Source: Dactylis glomerata (lineage: Eukaryota; Streptophyta; Magnoliopsida; Poales; Poaceae). Taken from it: DNA of 64,000 nt. Shown piece after piece: positions 33,312-44,757 of the stretch (the stretch's first letter is position 1; every line of letters begins with the position of its first letter). The stretch is from contig QXEO01002084.1 of assembly GCA_007115705.1 (NCBI GenBank), positions 248,001 to 312,000 of the forward strand. The letters run 5' to 3'. The notes below the pieces were generated by a model. That model made no database searches. It was not told the DNA's origin and saw only the letters and a list, made by a program, of their open reading frames with translations. The translations under genes were made by a program, and so were the position numbers.

Positions 33312-35409
33312 ATGAATTCAACGACATTTTCGCTTTCATCAAAGAGCAACTCGAAGATCGATGGAAACCAGATCGCCTTTGGAGCCATAGATTTCCAACC
33401 GCACCCACCCACCCTAGCTCTGATCTTTGCAAGTTTGGATCAAGAGATGGATCTGATGGTCAGAAGCTTCAACTTTTGCGTTGGATCTCTAGGCTCTGTA
33501 CGCCTTTCAGATCCGATCAATTCGGGTCCATCGGCAGGAAATACCGTAGCCGCGGCAACTTTAGACACATCGGTTGGCTCCTCCAGCGAGGTAAACTCCC
33601 GGTCAGCATCAAGCCAACAAAAGGAAGCACAGTCGATGAACTCGAGGAAATCATGGAAAACTTAGATCTAGAGGAATCTTTGGGTTACTTGAATAGGAGT
33701 TTCGATGAAAACCTCGACAGGTCAGACAACTATTTAGAAGAAGATTTCATGGTTTGCTACGGCAGTATATCCAACAATTCTGAAGATACATGGAAGTCAG
33801 GGTTAGAACTCTACAACGACGAATGGACAATCTTTTCTTTGGGTTCCAGTGGAGACATCCATAGTCAGTACCAAGTATATGCGATAATTGACGAAACATC
33901 AGAGGGATATGATGTCAACAACAACCCCATCATTAACCCAGGAGATGTCAGGAGGGGTGCAAATCATATGGCAGAAGGAAACACCGAAGAAACTATAGCA
34001 GCAAGAGTCAAAATCCACCTCGCGACAGCAGAGTGAGAAACAATAAGAGCAGTAGTGAATAACGGGGCAGCCATACCCATTGACGCAAGAAGGGAAGTGT
34101 TACTGGGATATCATTATGCCCTACATCAACAAGCGCAGCAGCTGGAAAAGGAGAAAAGCGAAATAAGGAAGAGGCGAGAATCAGTCAGCACAGCAAGTAA
34201 ATCCTTTCGAGGAAGAACGCAACAACGCCTCACATACCAACAGCGCCAGGCACTACATGCACGGTTCTTGAATAAACAATCTCAGTCATACCGAGCAGAG
34301 AAGCTTGTCGCAAAACATCGACTCATCCTTCTTATTAGTCGATGAGCGAGGCAATATCATACCAAAAACACCAGAGGCGGCGCTCATAGCAGCCTAGGCC
34401 TATCTATTCACCACACAGTCAACACCTGGAGACCCCAAGGAAAGCATGCATCGGGCCGCACTACAGGGGTTAGGATTAGTAGGCAACTGGCTGAAATACA
34501 GAGACAAAGTGCCTCGATGGCATATCATCCCTAGACATACAGAAAGGACAAGACGATCTAGATCCCCGCAAGCCAAAAAAATCACCATGCCATCACAACA
34601 GTCCTCGGCTCAGGAGCAGAGAATCTAGATCCTCATCGCCGCGATACTAAAACAGCCCATGGCATGGAGGAAGCCGGAGATCCAAATCCCCAAGATACGC
34701 ATACAACAATGAAGATGACGAAATAGAGATGGGAGCAGCATGTTTTACTCGAAGAGTTCGCAGGACACCAGTACCCAAGGGATTCAGGTTACCACATGAC
34801 CGGTAGAAATGAGCCACAGTCGTGGCTATCAGATTATTTGCAAGCAGTGAAGATAGTTGGGGGCTCAAAGGAAACAACAATGCAAAGCCTGCAATTACAC
34901 CTCACCAGGGAAGCACGGTCATGGTTAGGTAAACTCGAAAAAGAAACAATCGGGAGCTGGGATGATCTCGCCAAGCAATTCATAGGCAATTTCAATTCAA
35001 CATACAAAAGACCAGCATCAACTGAGGAACTCAATGCTTGCACCCAAAAATTAGGGGAGACACTCCGCTCATTCATACAACATTGGAGTATAATAAAAAA
35101 AATTCAGCCGAAGACGTCTTTGACGAGAAGGCAATCGATGCCTTTACACAAGGGCTTCATTGGGAAGATTTCATCGAAGAGATGGGCCGGATAAAACCAA
35201 AAATAGTAGCAGAACTCACAAAAGTGGCAAATAGATTCGCAGATGGAGAGGACGCCTACCACAACAAACGAAGAAGATCACTCAAAGATGACAGGTCGAA
35301 CTGGTACAATAACCAAAGAAGGAGATCGAGAAATTATGACAACTACAACTCCCACAGCCAGGTGGCTGCAGGATACAAAGACAACAATAATCAAGGAGAT
35401 GACCACTAG
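33312..35409 (+). pseudogene. Gypsy-B gag remnant
   Basis: The first ATG (33312, MNSTTFS) begins the same N-terminal region as in Gypsy-A. The frame then shifts near 33600, near 34030 and again before 34800. The capsid core lies at about 34796-35240: PQSWLSDYLQAVKIVGG, MQSLQLHLTREARSWLGKL, WDDLAKQFIGNF, and after another shift KAIDAFTQGL. This is a typical Retrotrans_gag pattern. An Arg/Asn-rich basic tail follows. At least three shifts rule out function. Confidence 0.8.
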
Positions 35410-35899
35410 AACAGTGGGTACCATAATGATAGTAGAGACAACGCTGGAAGCAACAAGCAATTCAAGCCAAGAAACCCAAGATATTACAACCAGTCACCCG
35501 ATGATATGCTTGACAGACCTTGCCACATGCATTACACTTATATTGACGGGAATAGAGTTTCAAACCACACAGTGAAAGACTACAGAACCTTTATCAAATT
35601 GCAGGAGGCGGTAGGATCAAAGCAAGACGAAGCAAGGAATCAAGGGTAAGCAGGAGCCCCAGGAGCAGCAGCAAATAATGCGCCTCCCCGAAATCAGCCA
35701 CCAGCAAACGGGCCCACGCAAACACAAGGGCATCCAAACTAAGGCAACCAAAATGATGGAGGTTATATCCCATCAAAAGGACACATTGCCGCAATGATAC
35801 AACCCATGCCAAAATCCAATAATGAACAGAAAAGCATATCTCGACAAGTCAACTTGGCAAAAACCTCGCCTTCAGCCTAGATAGAGTATCTACACTGGT

Positions 35900-36585
35900 C
35901 CGAGCAGCCAATAGAATTCAGTAGAGAAGACCACCCGATAACAGTGCCTTGGCCAGTAAACGCGCCTTTGGTACTCAAAGCTCAGATTGGAGGATACGAT
36001 GTCGATAGAATATTCATGTACGCAGACAGCGGGATAAACTTAATCTACGTGAAAACCCTTCGGGTGGTGTATATGTCACTCGAATTTCTCAAGCCAATAG
36101 ATTGCTCATTCCATGGAATCATCCCTGGAAGCGCCAACTACCCACTGGGTCAAATCGCACTCGATGTTTGCTTTGGCAACCGTTTGAATTATTGGCGAGA
36201 GAAGCTGGAATTTGAAGTCATGGACTGGCCGTCTCAGTATCATGCGATCCTCGGATGACCCTCGTTTTCACGCTTCATGGTAGTTCCTCATTATACATAC
36301 CTGGTACTCAAGATGCCAGGACCCAACAGAATTATCACAGTTAAGGGAAGTTTCGAGTTATCTGACATATGCGACAAAGAATTTCACAACATGGCACAAT
36401 CTTTCAGCACAACAACAGAATATGGAGAAGCAAAGGGAAAAGCAGAGTGCAACACATCATCTACTCTAGCTAGATCATCGCCGGGAAAAATCATCAATGA
36501 CACACCCGAAGCAAAGAAATTTCGGGTCCATACCAAGCACCCGAACGATTCTACACCAAACGAGTCTGGAACTCCTACCGCCTGA
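35900..36585 (+). pseudogene. Gypsy-B retropepsin-like protease remnant
   Basis: The region after WPVNAPLVLKAQIGGYDVDRIF contains YADSGINLIYVKTLR, where the expected D(S/T)G site reads DSG. Later come LDVCFGN, FEVMDWPSQYHAILG and KMPGPNRIITVKGS, the usual C-terminal flank of grass Gypsy proteases. TGA at 36256-36258 interrupts after ILG (Arg expected). The sequence ends at 36585 with no reverse transcriptase. Confidence 0.78.
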
Positions 36586-37059
36586 AACAACAATCTTTCT
36601 GCCAAGGCTTCTGTTCATTAGCGAGATATTATGAATTAGTTAAAAATAAGGCTATTCAGCCACGAGTTATAGGGATCAGACCCTCTGAACCCCAGAACAC
36701 AGGCCACCAGTCAGGTTCCTTGGGCCTACCCATGTATCTTCATATTCAGCATATAAATAAAAATAAGTTTTCCTCATGCTATGATTCTGAATCTCTCATA
36801 CCTACGCTCGGGGGCTCTGGCCCAAGCATGTACAAAAAAAATTACAAACTGCGGCAAACGCACAACTTGCGGTAAACGCACAACAACGCGTCTTGAGTCG
36901 AAAAAGCTGATATAGCTGCAAAGACATCAGACTAAATACACGATTCTCATGCGAGAGCGAACAATCAAGACAAAATTATAAGTTCCCATATGTACAAAAG
37001 TACTATTTACACATCTCATACAATGTTCATTGCTCCTTAGGACCCTACAAAAGAGGATC
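36586..37059 (+). other. Gypsy-B spacer between gag-protease and the antisense gene
   Basis: No coding motif seen. The stretch CTCGGGGGCTCTGGCCCAAGC near 36807 recalls the GGGGGCT blocks of Gypsy-A. It probably holds the 3' ends of both convergent transcripts. Confidence 0.5.
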
Positions 37060-37930
37060 CAAGTAGTGCTGCTCCTGAAAGAAACTAGCATCGGCCTCAA
37101 GCAGTTGGTTTATCTTCCTTTTAGCAGGCTCTAGCATGGCTGTCCACGTGGGCTCGCATCAAAACCCTCCTGGACGTGTGAGCAGGGAACCCATGGGAGA
37201 TGGTCTCGAAATCCGTCCATAGATTCCACTTTCAAATCTAGTCAAGAGCAAAGTTGGCACCAGTCACAAGGTTCAGCCTTATCATGCGGTGAATACGGTC
37301 ACTGGATCTAAAGATCTCCAACAATTACTAGAAATTCTCAGGGAAGGGATTCCTGGGAAGCATCACTAAAAACATGGTCGTCAGAGCTCTTCGACAATCT
37401 TGCATTGCTTCTTTGACATGTTGGGCACAATCCTGTAGATGAACTACGGCCAAGCGCCAACGGGCATCAGACCAGACAGTATCACTATCAGCCGAAACCC
37501 GTTCAAGGGCTGCGGTCCGCTCACCCACCCGACGATCTTTCGCAGTAGTATCTAAGCAAGTATCTATATACAAAGTGGTCAGGTCTTTTTCACCACGAAA
37601 ATCATTACAACAATCAGGGGGCTCCAAAGCAACTTACAAAGCAATTGTTAGTTTGCCCCCTTCGACAAGTTCAGTCATATAAAGAAGGCCATTCTCTAGG
37701 CGATCAATTTTTGACTTCAACCCATACATTTGTTCCTCCAAGGAAATCACCTATCCAGATAATGCAGTAGATTCTGAGGCTTGATCCATAGCAGTTAAAG
37801 GTTGCTGTTTCAGCATCTTCACTTGATTTTCAAGATCCGCAATCCTTTGGACGTGTTCAGCAGTATGGGGAAATCCTCGGATTCAGGAACAATCTCGGGA
37901 GCCTGGGAACCGGCTGCGTCTGTGGGCAGC
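37060..37930 (-). pseudogene. Antisense gene of Gypsy-B, C-terminal exons
   Basis: On the minus strand the region encodes ALERVSADSDTVW, RWRLAVVHLQDCAQHVKEAM and RRALTTMFLVMLPRNPFPENF (37627-37328). This is a segment I recognise as the conserved C-terminal part of the 'putative gypsy type transposon' proteins of wheat and barley. TAG follows directly at 37328, and further stops lie downstream to about 37060. The left end of Athila-2 at 37931 cuts the gene; its preceding exons are at 60806-61865. Function is unknown. Confidence 0.7.
37926..37930. repeat. Target-site duplication of Athila-2, left copy (GCAGC)
   Basis: GCAGC precedes TGATGG at 37931 and is repeated at 60801-60805 after GTATCA, which defines the outer limits of Athila-2. 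Confidence 0.94.
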
Positions 37931-39537
37931 TGATGGTGCGGTGTTGATGTAGGAGTTTTGTAGATGACCGCCCAATTGGGAACCCCAAGAGAAGGTGTGA
38001 TGAGCACAACAGCAAGTCTTCCCTCAGTATGAAACCAAGGTTTATCGAACCAGTAGGAGAAAGAACCAAACTTCAGAAGGTGATGCTTGCTAGCTTCGTG
38101 ACACTCCGGACAATGGCGCCAGAAATATTGCTGGTGTGTCTTCACCTAGCAGCAACGTGAAACCTGCACACAACACAACCAAGAACTTTGCTCCCAACTT
38201 ATGATGAGGTTGTCAATCTCACCGGTTTGCTGTAAACAAAGGATTGAGCGTATCGAGTGGTAAAATGGTAATAGTATGCAAGAAAGTAAACAGTGCGAGT
38301 AAAAGTAAAACGGTATAACAATGTAAAGGAAATTGGACTGGGGTCCACAGTTCACTAGTGGTGTCTCTCCATAAGATAAATAATAACATGCTGGTAAACA
38401 AATTACAGTGGGCAATTGATAGAATAAACATAACGTATACATGTCATAAGGATCACTATGAGATTCACTCTGGGCATTATGACAAAACACATAGACCATA
38501 ATCCAACTGCATCTATGACTAATAATCCACTCGCGGGGAGTCGTCCGAGTACCCCTTGAGTATTAAGTTGCGAACAACGGAATACTGCATTAAGCAAAGT
38601 GCGTAAAGTAAACAAAGCAAATGTTTTTGGACACAAGAATGTTGTTTTCTCCCTAGTGGCAACATCACATCTACAACCTTAGAGGTTTCTATTACTCCCC
38701 CAGATTAAATAGAGGCATGAACCCAACTATTGAGCATAAATACTCCCTCTTGGATTCACTAGCATCTACTCGGCCAAGATATCTACTAGCAACGGAAAGC
38801 ATGCAAGATCATAAACAACATAGAGATAACATAAGATATATGATTCAGCACATCAACTTAACATAGTACCAATACTCATCGGATCCCAACAAACACAACA
38901 TGTATGATTACATAAAGATGATCTTGATCATGTAGAGCAGCTCACAAGATCTAAACATGAAGCACATGGCAGAGGAGACAACCATCTAGCTACTGCTATG
39001 GACCCATAGTCCAAGGTAGACTACTCACACATCTCTCCAGAGGCGACCATGGCCGGGAAGAGCTCCTGGATCCTCCAGATCTCGCTTCAACGACGGCGGC
39101 GGCTTGCAGTATGTTTCAAGGAAAAGCGATCCGTCCTTTAGGTTTTTCCCGTCGAGGGGATTTTATAGGCGAAAGGGCAGCGTCAGAAGGTGGGCCGCCT
39201 GGCCTCACCATGTGGTGGCGCGGCCAGGGGCTGGGCCGCGCCCCCATATGGTGAGCCTGGCTCCTGGCCCCCTCCATCTCATCTTCGATCTTCGCGAAGC
39301 TTCGGTAAAAATAGGAGGTTCGGCTTTTGTTTTGTCCAATTCTGAGAATATTTCCTGTGTAACTTTTCTGAAACACAAAAAGCAGTAGAAAACAGGGAAC
39401 TGGCACTGTGGCATCTTGTTAATAGGTTAGTTCCGGAAAATGCATAAAAACACCACGAAGTGTAACAAAACTCAAAGCAAATGGTGTATAAACAAGCATG
39501 GAGCATCAAAAATTATAGATACGTTTGGGACGTATCA
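37931..39537 (-). repeat. Athila-2 3' LTR
   Basis: Plus-strand ends are TGATGGTGCGG and GGGACGTATCA. It provides the uninterrupted reference for the split 5' LTR. About 25 bp near 39053 (a GGCCTCCGGCAGGGTGCC segment) are missing compared with the 5' LTR. Confidence 0.93.
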
Positions 39538-40087
39538 AGCATCCCCAAGCTTAACTCGTACTCGTCCTCAAGTAGGTAAGTGATAACAAAAGAATAATTT
39601 TTGAGGTGATCATCTATGTAAAGCATTGAGTGTTGGGATCAAAGAACTTAAAACATGGGCATAAAAGACATAATCTTGACAATAAAAACTTAGCAACCAT
39701 GTTATAACATGAAAAGAAACTCAAACGAAAGATCATGAATAATGAAACAATGAAAGTCAAATGTGTGTTCAAATCATATGGAAAAACATAGCAAATGGTT
39801 TTCAGCTTGTCCTTCATAGAATAGCAAAACATAAATGCATAGGACACCTTCAAGTTTAAAAGGGCGACTAGATACAAATAATTTAAGAACATGTGAAACC
39901 ATAATGATGAATCAATCAATGATAAACTTTGGGACTATGCACATTAAAATCAGAATGGCAACTATGCTCTCTTAGACGATGCATAAAGGTAGAAGGTGGT
40001 GACTCAACATAAAAGTAAAAGAAAGGCCCTTCACAGAGGGAAGAAGTGATTCCAAGTTTTATAAACCTTCAAAAATTATCGTAATTA
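39538..40087 (-). other. Athila-2 3' noncoding domain, part 1
   Basis: It starts with the complement of the polypurine tract (GCATCCCCAAGCTTAA) and is the reverse complement of the region before 17190 in Athila-1. The CACTA insertion at 40088 cuts it; it continues at 51115. Confidence 0.75.
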
Positions 40088-40101
40088 CACTAGTAGGAAA
40101 A
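40088..40101 (+). repeat. CACTA left terminal inverted repeat
   Basis: CACTAGTAGGAAAA pairs with the right end at 51100-51114 (one inserted/changed base in the G run). TNP2 is expected to cut here. Confidence 0.93.
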
Positions 40102-40120
40102 GCCTTATAGGTGGGATGCA

Positions 40121-40412
40121 ATTCTGTGGCGCACTAGCCAGCAGTGCGCCACAAAAATACAACATTTCTGTGGCGCACCAGAAGGCCATGCGCCACAGAA
40201 TTTTGGTGGGGCCCACTCCCTGCCAGCCCCAATCATTGGTTCCACTAATTCTGTGGCGCACCAGACCAGATGCGCCACAGAATTAGTAGATTCTGTGGCG
40301 CATCTGGTCTGGTGCGCCACAGAATTAGTACATTCTGTGGCGCATCATGTCTGGTGCGCCACAGAATTAGTGGAATTCTGTGGAGCACTTGACCAGATGC
40401 GCCACAGAATTA
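40121..40412. repeat. CACTA left subterminal motif array
   Basis: About eleven copies of a CTGTGGCGCA core (usually ATTCTGTGGCGCAC) lie here in both orientations, for example at 40121, 40166, 40189 (reverse), 40247, 40271 (reverse), 40290 and 40332. Several are paired as short-armed hairpins. By analogy to En/Spm and related elements these are sites for the element's DNA-binding protein and help align the ends. Confidence 0.85.
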
Positions 40413-40669
40413 GCTCGTCCCACACCTTTAAAGTGCCAACCTCCCACACCTCCCACACTCCCAAGCCATTCATCTTCCTCTCCTCCATCTAGATCTAGCT
40501 CTAGCTCCCTTCCCTCTCATCCCATTTTGGCCATAGTTTTCACTTTCTTTGGTACTTATTGTACTTACTTTGGTTGATACATAATTGGCGGTGAGGAGAA
40601 GCCTCTCCATACTCTTTCCTCCTCTCCAACTCATCGATCGCGGTCTCGTCTCGGTATCGAATCTACAAG

Positions 40670-40946
40670 GTGAGTATTTGGAGGGGACATGCATGCGCAT
40701 GTCGATCTTGTGTATGGATGATTGTTGCACGTGAAGCGCTTGTGTGTGTGCCGGTGTGGTGCATGGATGTTTGTCGAGACGTTGATTCATTTCTGTTTCG
40801 GCAAATTTTTGTACTACCCATACGTCCTACCTTTAGGAGAGGTCATGCCGAATTTTTCCGCTCTATGTATACCTTTAGGAGAGGTCCATGCATGTGTGTG
40901 CATGTGTTGCGGTTCTAATTTTCTGCTCTATGTGTACCATTTGCAG
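40670..40946 (+). other. Leader intron of the CACTA transposase gene
   Basis: Donor AAG/GTGAGTATT and acceptor TTTGCAG/ACAAGC, ending 6 bp before the transposase ATG. It contains GTTGATTC...GTTTCGG...GTCATGCCGAA...TTTTTCCG, which recurs before the second gene at about 45949-46035. Confidence 0.65.
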
Positions 40947-40952
40947 ACAAGC

Positions 40953-43900
40953 ATGGTCCTCTCGATGAGTTTCGCTCGAATTAGTAGATACAAGAAAGAC
41001 GCGAAGGAGGACATGATTCGGAACAATAGGCGCCAGATAAGATGTCCGTGTCGATCATGCAAACTCGAGCGCTGGATCAACCCTGATTCCGGACAACTGG
41101 AGGAGCACCTGCTGAGGCGCGGTTTCATGCAGGACAACCAGGCGCGGCCGGCCCCAACAAATGGTGCGCATGAAGACCATGGTGGCAAGCGAGATGACGA
41201 AGCACCACATGTCGATGGAGAATATCATCATGAAGAAGAAGTCGGCGGAGAAGATCATCATAAAGTAGAAGTTGCCGGCGGAGAAGATCATGATGATCAA
41301 GAAGAAGATTCTGGCGCGACTCCGCTAATTTCGGCCTTGCAGGACTCTCATGTTCAAGATCTGCTCCTCCATGAGACGAGCAACGACAGAGCTGCAGCCA
41401 GAGAGAGAGCCAAGCTGGCGCAAATGGAGAAAGACGGGATGACTCCGATATTTCCTGGGTGCCGTCCGCAGGATACGCGCTTGCATGTAACGCTTGATTG
41501 TCTGCAGATGAAGACGCAGAACAAATGGACCGATTCCAGCTTCAGCAAGAACATGAAATTCTGGCACGATCGTCTCCCAGAGGGGAACACATTGCCAAGT
41601 AGTATCGAGGAGGCCAAGAAAGTTGTGTGCCCTCTTGACCTACCGCACGAAAGATACCACGCCTGCATCAATGATTGCGTGATTTATCGGGGGGAGTACA
41701 AGGACATGACCACATGTCCTGTGTGCGGCCACGGACGGTACAAGGTTGGGAACAAGAAGGTACCTCGAAAAGTGGTATGGTACTTTCCTATCACTCCCCG
41801 TCTGCAATGGTATTTCGTGGACCCTAAGGAAGCAAAGCTCATGCAATGGCACGTGGAAAGGGAGAAGCCCGAAGAAGATCCGGAGATGGGCTATATGCTG
41901 ACACACCCTTCAGACGCTGGCCAGTGGGAAGCATTGGACATCGCCTTCCCTAGGTTCAGGGGCGACGGAAGGAACATCAGGCTGGGTATGAGCACCGATG
42001 GACTCAATCCGTTCGGCAACCAGAGTAGCACGCATAGCACCTGGCATGTGTTTGTATGGCCTTACAACCTACCCCCGTGGCTGTGCACCAAGCAAAGGTA
42101 TATACACCTGAGTATTCTCATTCAGGGGCCGAAATAACCAGGTGTCGACATACATTTGTATCTCGGGTTGCTGAAAGAGGAGTTAGACACGTTGTGGAAG
42201 ACGCCACCCTGTACGTGGGATGCCTACAGTAGAACTTATTTCGATATGAGAGCCGCGTTGATCACGACGGTCACGGACTATCCTGGTTGCGCATACGTAT
42301 CTGACCAGGTCAGCCACGGATTCTATGGCTGTGTGAAGTGCATGGACGAGACCCCGCATCTACAGCTACCAAGGGATCCCGGGTCCTCAAAAACCGTGTA
42401 CCCAGGTGCTCGAAGGTGGCTTCGCTTGGATCACCCATGGAGAAAACGCGCTGATCTGTTCAATGGTAAAGATGAGCCCGATGGACCCCCGCGACAGAGG
42501 AGCGGTGCATAAATCGACAATCTTCTAAAAAATTGGAAGGAGTGCCCAGCGCCGGGAAAGAAGCGGCCGAAGCCAGAGCCGCTGCTCGGTGTATGGAAAG
42601 CGAGGTCTATTTTCCACGACTTGGAGTACTGGAAGGTCCTCCACACGCCCCACAGCCTCGATGTCATGCACATTACGAAGAACGTTACCGAGAGTCTGCT
42701 TGGCACTCTTTGCAACTCGGAAAAGTCCAAGGATGGGCCGAAAGCAAGATACGATCTGAAACATTTTGGCATCAGAAAAGCTCTTCAAGCCCCCGATACT
42801 GATGATAACGACGACGATGATGATGATAATCAGACGGAAGGGACTCAACGTCTCCGCAAAAGGGCTAAGAAGAACGCGGTGGTGCTTCCCGCTGCCTGCT
42901 TCACAATGAGTCCGGAGGAGCTCGAGCAGTTTTTCAGGTGCCTCCTATGAGTGAAACTTCCGCACAGTTACTCGGGGAATATAAGCAGATATCTAGACGT
43001 AGCAAAGAAGAGGTTCACCGGGATGAAGTCTCACGATTGTCACGTGCTCATGACGCAGATACTTCCCGTTGCGATCTGAGGGATAATGGACGAGCACGTC
43101 CGTGATACGCTGTTTGGCCTTTGCAACTTCTTTGACGTTATCACCAGGAAGTCGATCGGCGTGAGGCAGCTCAAGATGCTACAGGATGAGATCGTGGTGA
43201 TACTATGTGAGCTCGAGATTTACTTCCCGCCCGCATTCTGTGATATATGCTACCATCTCCTTCTCCATGTCGTTGATGACATCAGGCAGCTCGGCCCGAC
43301 GTTCCTCCACAACATGATGCCTTTCGAAAGGCAGAACTGTGTCATGAAAGGATACGTTCGCAACAGGGCCCGTCCAGACGCAAGCATGGCCAAGGGGTTC
43401 CTAACATACGAGTGCATCTCCTTCTGCCAGAATTATCTAAGCACCGAGGACGACCAGGATCATGTTGGTCTGCCCACCAGGACGCACCTCGGCAGGCTCG
43501 CTGGAGTCGGTCACCGCGAGGGCTACCGCTCAGTCCATGTGGGCATTGTCAATCGACGCGACGACTTTGAAAGGGCTCACCGGGTCGCGCTACAACACTT
43601 AAAATTGGTCGAACCTTTTGTGCAAGAGCACAAAAGCATAATCGAGCAGAATTACATCGATATGGGCCGGCCAAGGAAGATGGGAGACGTAACCAAAGAG
43701 CACAACTCCAGCTTCACGCTTTGGTTTAAGCAAAGTCAACTACTTCAAGCACAGAGCAGAAGGCCTTCTACCGAAGATGAAAAACTCATATACACCTTAT
43801 CACAGGGCCCCGGGCATAACGTAAGGACCTATCAGGGGTACGACATCAACGGTTACAGATTCTACACCGAGGAAAAGCACAGAAATAGTGAAAATCAAAA

Positions 43901-44429
43901 CTCAGGAGTAACTATGCTATCATACGCCGATGACGAGACTAGTATCAAGGAAAGATTTTTCGGAAGGATCGAGGAGATATGGGAGCTCAATTACTGTGGA
44001 GAGACGGTGCCAATGTTCCGTGTGAGATGGGCCAAGAAGGTCGAAAAAGAAGGCCGATATTTCACCACCATGGTTATACCAGATGCCAAATCGAAGAACG
44101 CATCCGCGAAAAATGAGCCATGGGTACTCGGTAGCCAAGTTGACCAATGCTTCTTCATCACCGACCCGTCGAGGCCTAGCCGTGTTGTCGTGAGGAGGGG
44201 CAAGAGGAGCATCATAGGAATGGAAGGAGACGCAAACAAGGACGACTTGGACAAGAACGGTGACCCGAAGATCGAGGAGGAATTCGACAAGCACTTCGAC
44301 ATGCCTACTACTAGTAAAGTAAGAAGGAAGACCTCCCTACCTACTAAAGGTTGTCCGTTCACACGAAGAAATCTCAAGGTGGCCGGCATAAAGTATTCAA
44401 CCGCCAACAAGAAGGGCAAGAAACGCTAA
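40953..44429 (+). pseudogene. CACTA TNP2-type transposase
   Basis: TNP2 proteins recognise the CACTA termini and catalyse excision and insertion in the nucleus. From the ATG at 40953 one frame of 1159 codons runs without any frameshift. It has an N-terminal Transpos_assoc-like zinc region (RCPCRSC...LEEHLLRRGF), an acidic His/Glu linker, and the Transposase_21 core with MSTDGLNPFG (about 41990-42018) and HSLDVMHITKNVTE (about 42654-42694). DUF4218-like (ELEIYFPPAF to MMPFERQNCVMKGY) and DUF4216-like (NSGVTML...IEEIWELNY) regions follow, then a basic tail. Four in-frame stops interrupt it: TAA 42135, TAA 42510, TGA 42948, TGA 43077. At 42135 and 43077 the expected Gln and Arg fit C-to-T changes; the other two could be. 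Confidence 0.92.
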
Positions 44430-44504
44430 GCTAGCTCGGAACCGGACGGAGAAGATTTTTTTGGTGTGTGTGTGATCGAGACTTTTTTGTGTATGCACAT
44501 TCCA

Positions 44505-44639
44505 AAGCATAAGGCTTATATTTTTAGAAACTATCGACAACTATAATATTATATAGACATCATATGAAAATTTGGTCAAACTTCAGGTTCTTTGAATTTT
44601 TAGAAAAAATATAAGCCTTATTCATTGAAACAGAGGGAG
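44505..44639. mobile_element. Stowaway-like MITE, left end degraded
   Basis: The right end reads CAGAGGGAG followed by TA, and the inner arms are inverted copies around ATAAGGCTTATATTTTT (left about 44519; right, as the complement, near 44601-44620). The ends and TA target fit Tc1/Mariner-derived Stowaway MITEs. The left CTCCCTC end is not recognisable. Confidence 0.5.
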
Positions 44640-44673
44640 TAATAACTAAAATAATTAAAAAAAAGGAAATAAA

Positions 44674-44757
44674 TTCTGTGGCGCATCTACTAGTGGGATG
44701 CGCCACAGAATTCTCTAATTCTGTGGCGCATCCCACCAGTAGATGCGCCACAGAATA
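44674..44757. repeat. Internal cluster of the CACTA subterminal motif
   Basis: Four copies of the CTGTGGCGCA core, in two inverted pairs, separate the transposase gene from the second gene. Arms read ATTCTGTGGCGCATC and its complement. The motif was not expected so far from the ends. Confidence 0.8.

Noticed and set aside
40121..40412. Regularly recurring short palindromic motifs resembling a CRISPR-like array
   Set aside because: The motif occurs in both orientations with irregular spacing next to a CACTA terminus in plant DNA, which fits transposon subterminal repeats.
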